Below, piece after piece: positions 16,628-26,283 of a stretch of 64,000 nucleotides of DNA. Origin of the DNA: Stenotrophomonas nitritireducens (GTDB lineage: Bacteria > Pseudomonadota > Gammaproteobacteria > Xanthomonadales > Xanthomonadaceae); contig NZ_CP016756.1 of the NCBI RefSeq assembly GCF_001700965.1, forward strand, positions 3,710,501 to 3,774,500, read 5' to 3'. The notes beneath the pieces were generated by a model that saw nothing but the letters and a program-made list of their open reading frames with translations, ran no database searches and had not been told where the DNA came from. The position numbers and the translations under genes were made by a program. Every line of letters starts with the position of its first letter. The first letter of the stretch is position 1.

Positions 16628-16655
16628 CAAAAACGCCACCTTGCGGTGGCGTTTT
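16628..16655 (-). terminator. Intrinsic terminator of the DUF937 gene
   Basis: On the minus strand AACGCCACC-GCAA-GGTGGCGTT is followed by a run of T. It lies 19 bases after the stop of the DUF937 gene and abuts array B. Confidence 0.85.
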
Positions 16656-16673
16656 CATTCAAGCTTCCGCTGC

Positions 16674-17282
16674 TCAGCGCTTGCCGCTGCCCAGCAGGCC
16701 ACTGCCCAGTTTGATCAGGTCGCTGACGCCGAACTGGCCGTCGCCGTCCTGGTCCAGCACGCTGCCCAGCAGGCCGCCGCCGATGCCGCCGGCCTGCGCA
16801 ACCTGCTGCTTCTCCTGGCCCAGGACCTGCGCCAGGCCGTCCGGGTTGGCCGCTGCGCCGCCGCTGCTCATGCGCTGGGCGATATAGGCCATCACGATCG
16901 GGGCGAGGATCTTCAGCAACTGGCTGGAGGTGCTCGGGCTCAGACCGGTGGCCTGGGCCAGGCCGGTTTCGGCGCGGTCCTGGTTGCCACCGAAGATGTG
17001 GCCGAGGATGCCGGCGCCATTGGCAGCCGGGCTGTTGCCGCCGCCCATCACCGCACCCAGCACGCTGCCGATGTCCAGGCCGCTGTGGTTGTTCTGCAAG
17101 GCGCCGAACAGGGCTTCAGCGCCCTGCGGTTTGGCCGCGTTGTTGCCCAATGCGCCCATCAGCAGCGGCAGCGCGGCGCTGATCGCGGTCGAGGCCTGCT
17201 GGCTGTCGATGCCCAGCTGCTGCGAAACCTGCTGCAGCGGTGCGCCCTGCAGTTGGGAGAGAAGGTCGTCGGTCAGGCTCAT
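16674..17282 (-). CDS. DUF937/YidB-like protein
   Basis: 202 residues of the DUF937 (YidB-like) family, rich in Gly, Ala and Gln. The N-terminal helical part MSLTDDLLSQLQGAPLQQV and QLGIDSQQASTAISAALPLL is typical. Short Leu-Gly repeats and an EF-hand-like stretch near the C-terminus (LDQDGDGQFGVSDL) may bind calcium. Function of the family is not established. ATG at 17282 was chosen because AAGGA lies upstream and it matches the family start; the open frame continues to 17387 without further similarity. There is no signal peptide, so it is probably cytoplasmic. Confidence 0.85.
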   Translation of the reverse strand: MSLTDDLLSQLQGAPLQQVSQQLGIDSQQASTAISAALPLLMGALGNNAAKPQGAEALFGALQNNHSGLDIGSVLGAVMGGGNSPAANGAGILGHIFGGNQDRAETGLAQATGLSPSTSSQLLKILAPIVMAYIAQRMSSGGAAANPDGLAQVLGQEKQQVAQAGGIGGGLLGSVLDQDGDGQFGVSDLIKLGSGLLGSGKR

Positions 17283-17439
17283 CGGGTGGATCCTTGAAGG
17301 GTGGGTTGCCGACCGGCATGGTAACTCCCGCAAGGGGGCGTAAGTGAAGAGGCCAGTGGCGTGTTGGCTTGTGGGCGGAAACAACACCGCCCGCGCGTGG
17401 CGGGCGGTGCGTTATCAGCGTGGCGTCATCGGGCCGGGC

Positions 17440-19086
17440 TTACAGCTCGATGTCCTCGGCGCCCGGGGTGCCGGTCGGGAAGTCGCTGCCCGGATGCGGC
17501 GGCGGTGCGAACGGATCGGCGGGCGGGGCTGCGTCCGCCAGCTTCTTCAGCGCGGCGGCAATGCCGGCGCCATAGGCCGGGTCGGCCTTGTTGCAGTTGT
17601 CGATATGACGCTGCTTGATGAAGTCCGGCGCATCGCCCAAGGCACGGGCGGTGTTCTCGAACAAGCGCTGCTTCTGCTCGGCGTTATAGCTGCGGAACAG
17701 CGCACCGGGTTGGCTGAAGTAGTCATTGTCGTCTTCGCGGAAGTTCCAGAAGTCGGCATCGCCACGGATCTTCAAGGCCGGTTCGCGGTATTGCGGCTGC
17801 TCCTGCCATTGGCCATAGCTGTTGGGCTCGTAGTGCGGCAGGCCGCCGTAGTTGCCGTCCACGCGCATGGCGCCGTCGCGGTGGTTGCTGAAGACCGGGC
17901 AGCGGGCGGCGTTGACCGGAATCTGGTGGTGATTCACGCCCAGCCGGTAGCGCTGCGCGTCGGTATAGGCGAACAGGCGCGCCTGCAGCATCTTGTCCGG
18001 CGAGGGGCCGATGCCTGGCACCAGGTTGCTCGGTGCGAAGGCCGACTGCTCCACGTCCATGTACCAGTTGTCCGGATTGCGGTTGAGCTCGAATTCGCCC
18101 ACCTCGATCAGCGGGTAATCGCTCTTGGGCCATACCTTGGTCAGGTCGAACGGATGGATACGGTAGGTTTCCGCTTCAAGCTCCGGCATCACCTGCACGA
18201 ACAGCTTCCACTTCGGGAACTCGCCGCGCTCGATCGCCTGGAACAGATCGCGGCCATTGCTTTCGCGGTCCTTGCCAACCAGTACCTCGGCCTGTGCATC
18301 GGTCAGTGCCTGCACGCCCTGCTGGGTGACGAAATGGAACTTGACCCAGAAGCGCTCGCCGCCTTCATTGGTGAAGCTGTAGGTATGCGAGCCGAAGCCA
18401 TTCATGTGACGGAAGCTGCGCGGAATGCCGCGGTCGCTCATCACCACGGTGACCTGCATCAGCGCTTCCGGCAGCAGGGTCCAGAAGTCCCAGTTGTTGC
18501 GAGCACTGCGCAGGTTGGTGTGCGGGTCGCGCTTGACCGCCTTGTTGAGGTCGCCGAACTTGCGCGGGTCACGCAGGAAGAACACCGGCGTGTTGTTGCC
18601 CACCAGGTCCCAGTTGCCTTCTTCGGTATAGAACTTCAGCGCGAAGCCGCGGATGTCGCGTTCGGCATCGGCCGCGCCGCGCTCACCGGCCACGGTGGTG
18701 AAGCGGGCGAACATCTCGGTCTGCTTGCCCACTGCCGAAAATATCTTGGCGCGGGTGTACTTGCTGATGTCATGGGTGACGGTAAAAGTGCCGAACGCGC
18801 CGGAGCCCTTGGCGTGCATGCGGCGTTCGGGAATGATCTCGCGGTTGAGGTTGGCCAGCTTCTCCAGCAGCCAGACGTCCTCCATCAGCAGCGGGCCACG
18901 CGGGCCGGCGGTCTTGCTGTTCTGGTTGTCCACCACCGGCGCACCGAAGGCGGTGGTCATTGGCGTCACCGGTGCGTCGCCATGCTTCTGCTTGGGTGTG
19001 GTGCTGGTGTCACGCTGGGATTGCGCAGCCTGCTCGGGCGAGGGGGCACTGTGGTACGGACAGGTCGGCTTGGTGTCGTTGCTCAT
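17440..19086 (-). CDS. Monofunctional haem catalase
   Basis: 548 residues. It converts hydrogen peroxide to water and oxygen. Visible catalytic elements are the distal His in [12 protein letters not shown], the distal Asn in [11 protein letters not shown], and the proximal haem-ligand Tyr in [23 protein letters not shown] and [12 protein letters not shown] are also conserved. ATG at 19086 is preceded by AGGAG; upstream codons are intergenic in character. The short N-terminal region ([11 protein letters not shown]) has no obvious Sec signal. A WYL regulator is divergent across a 203-bp gap and might control it, though the GST on its other side is an equal candidate. Confidence 0.95.
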   Translation of the reverse strand: MSNDTKPTCPYHSAPSPEQAAQSQRDTSTTPKQKHGDAPVTPMTTAFGAPVVDNQNSKTAGPRGPLLMEDVWLLEKLANLNREIIPERRMHAKGSGAFGTFTVTHDISKYTRAKIFSAVGKQTEMFARFTTVAGERGAADAERDIRGFALKFYTEEGNWDLVGNNTPVFFLRDPRKFGDLNKAVKRDPHTNLRSARNNWDFWTLLPEALMQVTVVMSDRGIPRSFRHMNGFGSHTYSFTNEGGERFWVKFHFVTQQGVQALTDAQAEVLVGKDRESNGRDLFQAIERGEFPKWKLFVQVMPELEAETYRIHPFDLTKVWPKSDYPLIEVGEFELNRNPDNWYMDVEQSAFAPSNLVPGIGPSPDKMLQARLFAYTDAQRYRLGVNHHQIPVNAARCPVFSNHRDGAMRVDGNYGGLPHYEPNSYGQWQEQPQYREPALKIRGDADFWNFREDDNDYFSQPGALFRSYNAEQKQRLFENTARALGDAPDFIKQRHIDNCNKADPAYGAGIAAALKKLADAAPPADPFAPPPHPGSDFPTGTPGAEDIEL

Positions 19087-19289
19087 GGCTGGCTCCTGCT
19101 GGCGTTGGGGAAGATCTCGTACCGACTTTAACCACCGGACCGTTAAATGAGTAATCAAATGATCCGCTCGTTGCCATAGGGCTTGTCTATCAGTCAGGAT
19201 GCTTGGATCAGTTCTGCCTGTTTGTAGCGCGATGCCGGGTACGCTTTCCGACCGCATCGCTGCTGTACCCGCTTTCACCGGACCGTTCC

Positions 19290-19982
19290 ATGAGCCAGCG
19301 CGCCACCCGTTTGCTACATCTGCTTGATCAATTGCGGCGCCGCCGCACGCCGGTGCGCGGTGCCGAACTGGCGCAACGGCTGGAGGTGAGCCTGCGCACG
19401 CTGTACCGGGACATCGATGCGCTGCGCGGGCAGGGCGCGGAGATCGTCGGCGACCCCGGCGTTGGCTTCCAGCTGCGGCCGGGCTTCCTGCTGCCGCCGA
19501 TGATGTTCTCGGCCGAGGAGTTGGAAGCCCTGCTGCTGGGGGCGCGCTGGGTGGTATCGCATGCCGATCCGGAACTGGCGGCTGCGGCCGGCACGGCGCT
19601 GGACCGGCTCACCGGCGTATTGCCCGGGCCGCTGCGGCTGCAGGTGGAGACCAGCGGCTTGTTCGCCCCGCAATGGAAGCGCAGCGAACCCGAACCGTGG
19701 TTGCCAGCACTGCGGCGTGCGATCCGTGAAGGCAATGCGGTGCGCATCCAGTACTGCGACGCCGAAGGGCAGGCCAGCGAACGGGTGATCTGGCCGTTTG
19801 CGATGGCGTTCATGGCCGACATGCGGTTCCTCGCCGCTTGGTGCGAGATGCGTGGTGATTTCCGCCACTTCCGCGCTGACCGCATGCAGTCGCTGGAGGA
19901 CACCGGCCGCCGCTATCCCGATCAGCGCCACAGCCTGCTCAAGCGCTGGAAGGCACTGCAGCTGCAGCACCGCAAGGCGTGA
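19290..19982 (+). CDS. YafY-type HTH-WYL transcriptional regulator
   Basis: 230 residues. The N-terminal HTH_11 domain ([20 protein letters not shown] and [18 protein letters not shown], residues 4-60) is followed by a WYL-type sensor domain ([41 protein letters not shown]). WYL regulators sense small ligands or nucleic-acid species and act as repressors or activators. ATG at 19290 gives the normal family N-terminus. Divergent catalase and the downstream GST, 64 bp away in the same direction, are the likely targets. Confidence 0.88.
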   Translation: MSQRATRLLHLLDQLRRRRTPVRGAELAQRLEVSLRTLYRDIDALRGQGAEIVGDPGVGFQLRPGFLLPPMMFSAEELEALLLGARWVVSHADPELAAAAGTALDRLTGVLPGPLRLQVETSGLFAPQWKRSEPEPWLPALRRAIREGNAVRIQYCDAEGQASERVIWPFAMAFMADMRFLAAWCEMRGDFRHFRADRMQSLEDTGRRYPDQRHSLLKRWKALQLQHRKA

Positions 19983-20046
19983 CTGCTGACAGCCGCTGTC
20001 AGCAGACCCTGCGCACACTGCAGGCTCTTCCAACAAGGTGCCTGCC

Positions 20047-20670
20047 ATGAGCAACACGCTGACGTTCTATACCCATCCTTACTCCCGCGCCCGTATCGCC
20101 CGCTGGATGCTGGAAGAAACCGGCCTGCCTTACGACGAAGTGGTGCTGGAGTACGGCAAGAGCATGAAGTCGCCCGAATACCTGGCGATCAATCCGATGG
20201 GCAAGGTGCCGGCACTGCGCCAAGGCGATGTGGTGCTGACCGAGAACGCGGCCATCTGCCTGCACCTGGCCGACCTCGTGCCGGACAAGGGCTTGCTGCC
20301 GCCGGTGGGCAGCGCCGAGCGCGGCCTGTGCTACCGCTGGATGTTCTTCGCCGCAGGGCCGGTGGAATCGTTCATCACCGCACGCCGCCACGGCGCACTG
20401 GCGCCGGCGATGGAAGCGGGCTACGGCAGCGAGGCCGACCTGATGCGCACCCTGATAGGTGCCGTGGAAGGCAGGAAGTATCTGGTCGGTGACAGCTTCA
20501 CCGTGGCCGACCTGTACATGGTGGCCTTCCTCAGCTACTACATGCGGGTTGGCGAGCTGGAACCGCTGGCGGCGTTCGAGAACTACGTCGCGGCGCATCT
20601 GCAGCGCCCGGCGGCGGTACGCGGCAATGCCAAGGACGATGCGTTGATCCCGCAGGTAGGAGCGGCGTAA
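20047..20670 (+). CDS. Glutathione S-transferase family protein
   Basis: 207 residues. The N-terminal thioredoxin-like fold (LTFYTHPYSRARIARWMLEE, then NPMGKVPALRQGD and LTENAAICLHLAD) has Ser/Tyr near the usual GSH-activating position. The C-terminal helical domain carries YLVGDSFTVADLYM. Likely role is cytosolic conjugation or reduction with glutathione. ATG at 20047 follows AAGGTG. The last codons (QVGAA and TAA) are contributed by the intergenic GTAGGAGCGGCGTAAG repeat, so the native C-terminus may have been replaced. It probably forms a unit with the preceding WYL regulator. Confidence 0.9.
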   Translation: MSNTLTFYTHPYSRARIARWMLEETGLPYDEVVLEYGKSMKSPEYLAINPMGKVPALRQGDVVLTENAAICLHLADLVPDKGLLPPVGSAERGLCYRWMFFAAGPVESFITARRHGALAPAMEAGYGSEADLMRTLIGAVEGRKYLVGDSFTVADLYMVAFLSYYMRVGELEPLAAFENYVAAHLQRPAAVRGNAKDDALIPQVGAA

Positions 20671-20861
20671 GCCGCGAAGCTGGGGGCAACCGAGCCGCGG
20701 AGAAAGTCGATTTCCAGTGCTCTTTCCGGCGTTTCCGGAAAGCAGCAAGCAACGCAAGTGTGGGAGCGGCGTAAGCCGCGAAGCTGGGAAGAAAGAAGCC
20801 GCCGAGGAAATCCCCTCTGACAATCTTTCCGGCATTTCCGGACAACAGCGTGCTTCGTGGA
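20656..20861 (+). repeat. Divergent 103-bp tandem duplication with GGAGCGGCGTAAGCCGC hairpins
   Basis: GTAGGAGCGGCGTAAGCCGC at 20656 and GTGGGAGCGGCGTAAGCCGC at 20759 are 103 bases apart. CTTTCCGGCGTTTCCGGA at 20722 and CTTTCCGGCATTTCCGGA at 20825 are also 103 apart, so the whole unit is a diverged duplication. The first copy overlaps the GST stop codon. Confidence 0.8.
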
Positions 20862-20884
20862 AGCGCTTCGACGGCCTTACATTG

Positions 20885-21020
20885 CTACTCCGTCGCCCTC
20901 TCCCCAACCCCCGCTACGCGCCCCGGCCCTTGCGCTGGCGCAAGGGCGTTCAACAGGGGCACGAACCGGTGGTTCGTAAACTCCCCTCTTTCACCCCGCA
21001 AGGGGAGAGGGGCTTAAGCA
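20885..21020. repeat. CCCTCTCC/GGAGAGGG inverted repeat near the mutS 3' end
   Basis: CGCCCTCTCCCCAACCCCC at about 20894 and a GGGGAGAGGGGCTTA tract near 21001 are inverted relative to each other. Between them are small hairpins (GCCCTTGCGCTGGCGCAAGGGC, and ACGAACCGGTGGTTCGT). This fills the convergent GST-mutS gap; no gene is seen. Confidence 0.6.
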
Positions 21021-21037
21021 GGATCGTCAGCGCCCGA

Positions 21038-23626
21038 CTAGATCAACGACTTCACCCGATACAACGCCTCCAAGGCCTGCTTCGGCGTCAACTCGTCCGG
21101 ATCAATCGCCTGCAGCGCATCCAGCGCCGCCGAATTCGGCGAGGCGAACAAACCAAACTGCTGCGGAGCATCCAGCGCCTGCGGCGCCATGGCCGCGCTC
21201 TGGGTTTCACCACCACGCTGTTCCAGCTCGGCCAGACGGCGCCGTGCCTGGGCAACGGTGGATTTGGGCAGGCCGGCCAGCGCGGCCACCTGCAGGCCGA
21301 AGCTGCGGTTGGCCGGGCCATCCTTCACCGCATGCATGAACACCAGCGTGTCGCCGTGTTCCACCGCATCCAGATGCACATTGGCGATGCCGCTGGCGCC
21401 GCCTTCATGGCTTTCGTCGGCCAGCGCGGTCAGCTCGAAATAGTGGGTGGCGAACAGCGTGTAGCAGCGGTTCTGGTAGGCCAGGTGGCGTGCCACCGCG
21501 TCGGCCAGGGCAAGGCCGTCATAGGTCGAGGTGCCGCGGCCGATCTCGTCCATCAACACCAGCGAGTGGGCGGTGGCGTGGTGCAGGATGTAGCTGGTTT
21601 CGGCCATCTCCACCATGAAGGTGGATTGGCCCTTGGCCAGGTCATCGCCAGCGCCGATGCGGGTCAGGATGCGGTCGATCGGGCCGATCACCGCGCGGCT
21701 GGCCGGCACGAAGCTGCCGATATGGGCCAGCAGCACGATCAGCGCGTTCTGCCGCATATAGGTCGACTTACCGCCCATGTTCGGGCCGGTAATGACCAGC
21801 ATGCGGCGGTCCGGATGCAGGTCCAGATCGTTGGGCTCGAATGGCGTGTCGCGCACGGCTTCGACCACCGGGTGACGGCCGCGTTCAATACGCAGGCAGG
21901 CGTCTTCCTGCAGTTCCGGCTGCGCCCAGTCCAGTGCCTGCGCGCGCTCGGCGAATGCGGCCAGCACGTCCAGCTCGCTCAATGCACCGGCGCAGCGCTT
22001 CAGCGGCTCCAGGTGCTCAGCGACGATATCGAGCAGGCCTTCGTACAACAGCTTCTCGCGGCTGAGCGAGCGCTCGCGGGCGGACAGCACCTTGTCCTCG
22101 AAGTTTTTCAACTCCTCGGTGATGTAGCGCTCGGCATTGGTCAGGGTCTGGCGGCGGGTGTAATGCACCGGTGCCTTGTCGGCCTGGCCCTTGCTGATTT
22201 CGATGTAATAGCCGTGCACACGGTTGTAGCCCACCTTCAAGGTGGCGATGCCGCTGGCCTGGCGCTCGCGCGCTTCCAGATCAATCAGGAACTGGTCGGC
22301 ATGGGTGGACAGGCGGCGCAGTTCATCGAGCTCGGCGTCGTAGCCCTCGGCGATCACACCGCCATCGGACAGCTTCAACGGCGGCTGCTCGGCGATGGCG
22401 CTGGCCAGCAGCTGCGCGCTTTCATCGTGCGAGCCGAGTTCGGCGCGAAGCTGTTGCAGGCGCGGTGAATCCAGCGCATCCAACTGCGCGGTGATGGCTG
22501 GCAACAGACCCAGGCCATCGCGCAGGGTGGAAAAATCGCGCGGCCGCGCCGAGCGCAACGCCATGCGGGTGAGGATGCGTTCAATGTCGCCGAGCGCGCG
22601 GAAGCTGTCGCGCAGGTCGGCGTCGGTGCCGCGATCAATCAGCGTGGCAACCGCATGGTGGCGCTGCTGCAGCACGTTACGCAGGCGCAGCGGGCGGTGC
22701 AGCCAGCGCCGCAGCAGGCGCCCGCCCATCGGCGAGACGGTGCTGTCGAGCACGCCGAGCAAGGTGTTGCGGGTGTCGCCATCGACACGCGTATCCAGCT
22801 CCAGATGACGGCGGGTGGCCGCATTCATCGCGATTGCTTCGCCGGCGTTCTCCATCGAGATGGAGGTCAGGTGCGGCAGCCGCTGCTTCTGGGTTTCCTC
22901 GACGTAGCCCAGCAGGGCGCCGGCAGCGCCAGTGGCGCGCGGCTTGTCATCAATGCCGAAACCGCTGAGGTCATGCAGCTTGAAGAAGTTCAGCAGGTGG
23001 CGGCGGCCGCTGTCGGCATCGAACAGCCACGGTGCGCGACGGCGCACGCCATTGCGGTGGCGCAGGAACTCGGGCCAGTTCTCCTCGTCGGGGACCAGCA
23101 GCTCGGCTGGTTCAAGCCGGGCAAGTTCAGCTTCCAGGGCGTCGTCGCTATCGACTTCGTTGACCAGGAAGCGGCCGCCAGCCAGATCGGCCCAGGCCAG
23201 ACCGTAACCGGCCTTGCCGCGCGACAGTGCCATCAGCAAGGTATCGCGGCGCTCGTCCAGCAGCGCCTCGTCGGTGACCGTACCGGGGGTTACCACGCGT
23301 ACCACCTTGCGCTCGACCAGGCCCTTTGCCAGCGCCGGGTCGCCGATCTGCTCGCAGATCGCCACCGATTCACCGACCGCCACCAGCCGTGCCAGATAGC
23401 CCTCGAAGGCATGCACCGGCACACCGGCCATCGGAATCGGTGCGCCGCCGGAGCTGCCGCGCTGGGTCAGGGTGATGTCCAGCAGGCGCGCGGCCTTGCG
23501 TGCATCGTCATAGAACAGTTCGTAGAAATCGCCCATCCGGAAGAACAGCAGCAGGTCCGGGTACTCGGACTTGGCTGCGAAGAACTGCTTCATCAACGGG
23601 GTGTGTTCGGGCTTCTTCTCGATCAC
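21038..23626 (-). CDS. mutS: DNA mismatch repair ATPase MutS
   Basis: 862 residues from a GTG at 23626 ([16 protein letters not shown]). The mismatch-recognition domain I has [14 protein letters not shown] with the Phe-x-Glu pair. The ATPase domain has Walker [14 protein letters not shown], then [12 protein letters not shown] and the ATHYFELT switch. It binds mismatches and recruits MutL. Length agrees with the family (about 850-860). The GTG start is a choice: no strong ribosome site is seen, and the frame is open further up to 23770 without MutS similarity. It is convergent with GST across a repeat-filled gap. Confidence 0.97.
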   Translation of the reverse strand: MIEKKPEHTPLMKQFFAAKSEYPDLLLFFRMGDFYELFYDDARKAARLLDITLTQRGSSGGAPIPMAGVPVHAFEGYLARLVAVGESVAICEQIGDPALAKGLVERKVVRVVTPGTVTDEALLDERRDTLLMALSRGKAGYGLAWADLAGGRFLVNEVDSDDALEAELARLEPAELLVPDEENWPEFLRHRNGVRRRAPWLFDADSGRRHLLNFFKLHDLSGFGIDDKPRATGAAGALLGYVEETQKQRLPHLTSISMENAGEAIAMNAATRRHLELDTRVDGDTRNTLLGVLDSTVSPMGGRLLRRWLHRPLRLRNVLQQRHHAVATLIDRGTDADLRDSFRALGDIERILTRMALRSARPRDFSTLRDGLGLLPAITAQLDALDSPRLQQLRAELGSHDESAQLLASAIAEQPPLKLSDGGVIAEGYDAELDELRRLSTHADQFLIDLEARERQASGIATLKVGYNRVHGYYIEISKGQADKAPVHYTRRQTLTNAERYITEELKNFEDKVLSARERSLSREKLLYEGLLDIVAEHLEPLKRCAGALSELDVLAAFAERAQALDWAQPELQEDACLRIERGRHPVVEAVRDTPFEPNDLDLHPDRRMLVITGPNMGGKSTYMRQNALIVLLAHIGSFVPASRAVIGPIDRILTRIGAGDDLAKGQSTFMVEMAETSYILHHATAHSLVLMDEIGRGTSTYDGLALADAVARHLAYQNRCYTLFATHYFELTALADESHEGGASGIANVHLDAVEHGDTLVFMHAVKDGPANRSFGLQVAALAGLPKSTVAQARRRLAELEQRGGETQSAAMAPQALDAPQQFGLFASPNSAALDALQAIDPDELTPKQALEALYRVKSLI

Positions 23627-23979
23627 GCGCTGTCCACTTGGTCGGTTGGGCAGGGAACTGCCGCAAAGGCGACTATTGTAGGCGGTGTGCGGTGATAGGA
23701 CGAACCCCGGGGATGTTGACCTGCTGCTGCCCGGGGCATGTGCAGCTCCGCTGCTGCACGCCTGCCGCAAAGAGGACGGAATCGCTCCGGGATGGGCGGC
23801 ACGACAACCAGGCGATCAGGGCGGGCCGGCAGCCACGCCAGGGGGGCTTTCCCAGTCGAAAAGAGCAGGCCGTGGCGGTGATGGAGGCCCGCATCACAAC
23901 GAAGGCGCATTGGTGGCGTGACCGCCGCCAACGAGAGGAGTGGCGCCTGCATTGCGATTTGGCCCCGCACGGGGTCAGG
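23627..23979. other. Intergenic region with no supportable gene
   Basis: A 353-bp region between mutS and the next receptor gene on the same strand. It has no reading frame with credible similarity. The only structure seen is GGCCCCGCACGGGGTC at 23961-23976, a short hairpin just after the receptor stop that may end its transcript. The mutS promoter should be within the part nearest 23626. Confidence 0.5.
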
Positions 23980-26283
23980 CTAGAAATTCAGGTTCAGCGT
24001 CACGCCCACGGTGCGGAAACTATCGGGTGACAGGTACTGCATGATCCCGCCGTCATTGATCACGCCGAGTGCGTAGAAGCTCCGGTAGTGCTTGTCGAAG
24101 AGATTTCGCGCATACACCGTCACGTCCCAGCGCCCATCCTCGGCGCCGATGCCAACGGAAAGATTGGCCAGACCATAACCCTTGCTCCTGGTTTTTGCCT
24201 GTGCAACGGCGTTGTAGAACCCACTTCTGTAGCTCCAGCCACCGCTCGCATTGAAGGCCAGGCCGTTGCTCAAAGAGTGATAGTAGACGCCGCTGAGCGA
24301 ATAACTGTATTTGGACACAAACGTGGGTTCAAACCCGGACAGGTCACCCTGCAGGACGCCATCGACGATCTGGCACTTTGCCTCGCTGTCCCGGTTGCAG
24401 CGGCCGAAATAGTCAAGAAATTCCGCATCGGTGATCGCGCCATTGGCGATGAGGGTGAAGTCAGCGCTGGGCCGCCAATTGACCTCCATCTCCATGCCCT
24501 GCGTGCGCATCTTTCCGGCGTTTGCCATGGCAAAACCGTTGGTTTCCGCCACATACACCTGCGCCTGGAAATCTTTGAAGTCAGACCGGTAAAGGCTGGC
24601 ATTCACGGTCAGGCTACGGTCAAGGAACTGCGACTTCATACCGAGTTCGTAGGCAGTGGATTTCTCCGGTTGGATCCGATACGACCCGGTGTTGGTCGGA
24701 TCGATCGTCGGGCCCTTGTAACCGGTGGCCGCATTTGCGTACCACATCAGTGTAGGTGTCTGCTGGAACTGCACCGCGACTTTTCCAGAGACGTTTTCCC
24801 TGCTTATCTGCCCTGAAGAGGCGAGGACCGTGTTCAAGGGAAGAACCGGCTTGCCATCGATGAAAGGCACGCTGATCGGCGTCATGCCCGCAACCACCTT
24901 GTCGTGCGTGTAGCGCATGCCTGCACTGCCCGACCAGCGATCGCTCAGCGGATAACTTGCATTGGCGTAGAAGGCGTAGCTCTTGGTATCCGCGTCGACA
25001 TGTTGCTTCGGGCCATTCAGGGAGAAATAGTTTCTCGGCTCACGCAATGCATAGTTGAACGCGCCGTAGGCGAAATATTCATACGTGCTTGCGACATTCA
25101 CGTAGTACGCACCCAGCACGTAGTCCAGCCGCTCGTTGGCCGCATTGCCGGCAAGGCGGAACTCCTGGCTGATCTGATGGGCGCGGATGGTGGTCAGGTT
25201 GTTGTTCAGATAGTTGGCCGGCGTCTGGTCCACATCGTGGACCTGGTTCACCGTCGAGCCACGGTAGGCGGTTATCGATGTGAGCTGGGCGCCATTGGGA
25301 AGTTTGAGATCGGCCTTTCCGGAAAAGCCTGTAACCCCTTGGAACGCCTTTGCATCGGCATCGCCGTGGCTCACGAAATTGTCGCCTCCCACGTTGTCGA
25401 ATCCAGCCAGTGCGGAGTTGTAGCCGGTGGTGAAACCCAGCGTATAGGGTACGGCTACCGCACGGGTGAGCAGTGTCTGGCGTTCGGCTGTCAGCAGCAG
25501 GTCCAGCGCTTCGCTTGCTGACCACAGCCACTTGCCGCGTATGCCGCCAGCGGTCTGGTCGCCGATGTTCCAGCGATGGAAAGAACTGGGTATCGCACCG
25601 TCCTGGTCCTTGTAGTAAGCCGAAAGACGTACGGCGGATGCATCGGTGAGCCCGAGGTTGGTGGAGATGCGCGCCACACGCTCGTTGCGCTCGCCCAGCG
25701 ACAACGACAGTGAAGAACGGTTGTTGCCGATCTCGGGGTTGCGCGTGCTGATGTTGACCACACCGGCGGATGCGTTCTTGCCGAACAGGGTTCCCTGGGG
25801 ACCACGCAGCACTTCGATATGCTCGATATCGCTGAAGCCGGCCACGCCGGGATCGCGGGGGATGCCGATGACGACATCATCTACCACGGTGCCAACGGTT
25901 TGTTCGGAGGCGACGCTGAACGCCTGGGTGCCTATGCCGCGCACCTGGAAGCCGCCGCCATTGGCGGTGCCCGCCGTGGCGGAAAAGGAAACGCCTGGTG
26001 CCAGATACTGCAGGTCGGAGATGCTGCTCATGTTGGTGCGATCAAGCTGCTCGGCGGTAACCACACTGATCGAGATGGGAGTGCGCTGCAGCGGCTTTAC
26101 CTGGTGCGTGGACCTGACCATCACCGCATCCAGATTCTTGGTGGCTGGTGCTGCTTCGGTTGCCGGCTGCTGTGCCATTGCCGGCTGCACAGCGGCAATC
26201 GCTGAAAGCAGGGCCAATGACAGGCGACTGATACCGGTGATGGCTGCTGCATGCCGTTTGGTCGGGGCGAACGTTTCTTTCAT
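23980..26283 (-). CDS. TonB-dependent receptor of unknown substrate
   Basis: 767 residues. ATG at 26283 with GGAGAGAAG upstream opens a signal sequence (LALLSAIAAVQPAMA). The plug carries LDAVMVRSTHQVKPLQRTPI, ISISVVTAEQLDRTN, GVSFSATAGTANGGGFQVRG and EVLRGPQGTLFGKNASAGVV. The barrel ends TVGVTLNLNF. The size and the RGPQGTLFGKN plug resemble siderophore or sterol-like xanthomonad and sphingomonad receptors more than the 1000-residue carbohydrate receptors. No biosynthetic, regulatory or TonB partner gene is adjacent. Base composition looks somewhat less G+C-rich than its neighbours, which could reflect acquisition; this was not computed. Confidence 0.88.
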   Translation of the reverse strand: MKETFAPTKRHAAAITGISRLSLALLSAIAAVQPAMAQQPATEAAPATKNLDAVMVRSTHQVKPLQRTPISISVVTAEQLDRTNMSSISDLQYLAPGVSFSATAGTANGGGFQVRGIGTQAFSVASEQTVGTVVDDVVIGIPRDPGVAGFSDIEHIEVLRGPQGTLFGKNASAGVVNISTRNPEIGNNRSSLSLSLGERNERVARISTNLGLTDASAVRLSAYYKDQDGAIPSSFHRWNIGDQTAGGIRGKWLWSASEALDLLLTAERQTLLTRAVAVPYTLGFTTGYNSALAGFDNVGGDNFVSHGDADAKAFQGVTGFSGKADLKLPNGAQLTSITAYRGSTVNQVHDVDQTPANYLNNNLTTIRAHQISQEFRLAGNAANERLDYVLGAYYVNVASTYEYFAYGAFNYALREPRNYFSLNGPKQHVDADTKSYAFYANASYPLSDRWSGSAGMRYTHDKVVAGMTPISVPFIDGKPVLPLNTVLASSGQISRENVSGKVAVQFQQTPTLMWYANAATGYKGPTIDPTNTGSYRIQPEKSTAYELGMKSQFLDRSLTVNASLYRSDFKDFQAQVYVAETNGFAMANAGKMRTQGMEMEVNWRPSADFTLIANGAITDAEFLDYFGRCNRDSEAKCQIVDGVLQGDLSGFEPTFVSKYSYSLSGVYYHSLSNGLAFNASGGWSYRSGFYNAVAQAKTRSKGYGLANLSVGIGAEDGRWDVTVYARNLFDKHYRSFYALGVINDGGIMQYLSPDSFRTVGVTLNLNF

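Noticed and set aside
16248..16662. Small proteins with repeated RSRFCLKPLSRSRERG text
   Set aside because: They are translations of the 112-bp repeat arrays, not genes.
17344..19131. 595-codon plus-strand frame opposite the catalase
   Set aside because: The catalase is unmistakable on the minus strand; this is an open antisense frame caused by base composition.
23627..23979. Small coding gene between mutS and the TonB receptor
   Set aside because: Candidate frames lack motifs and ribosome sites and overlap one another.
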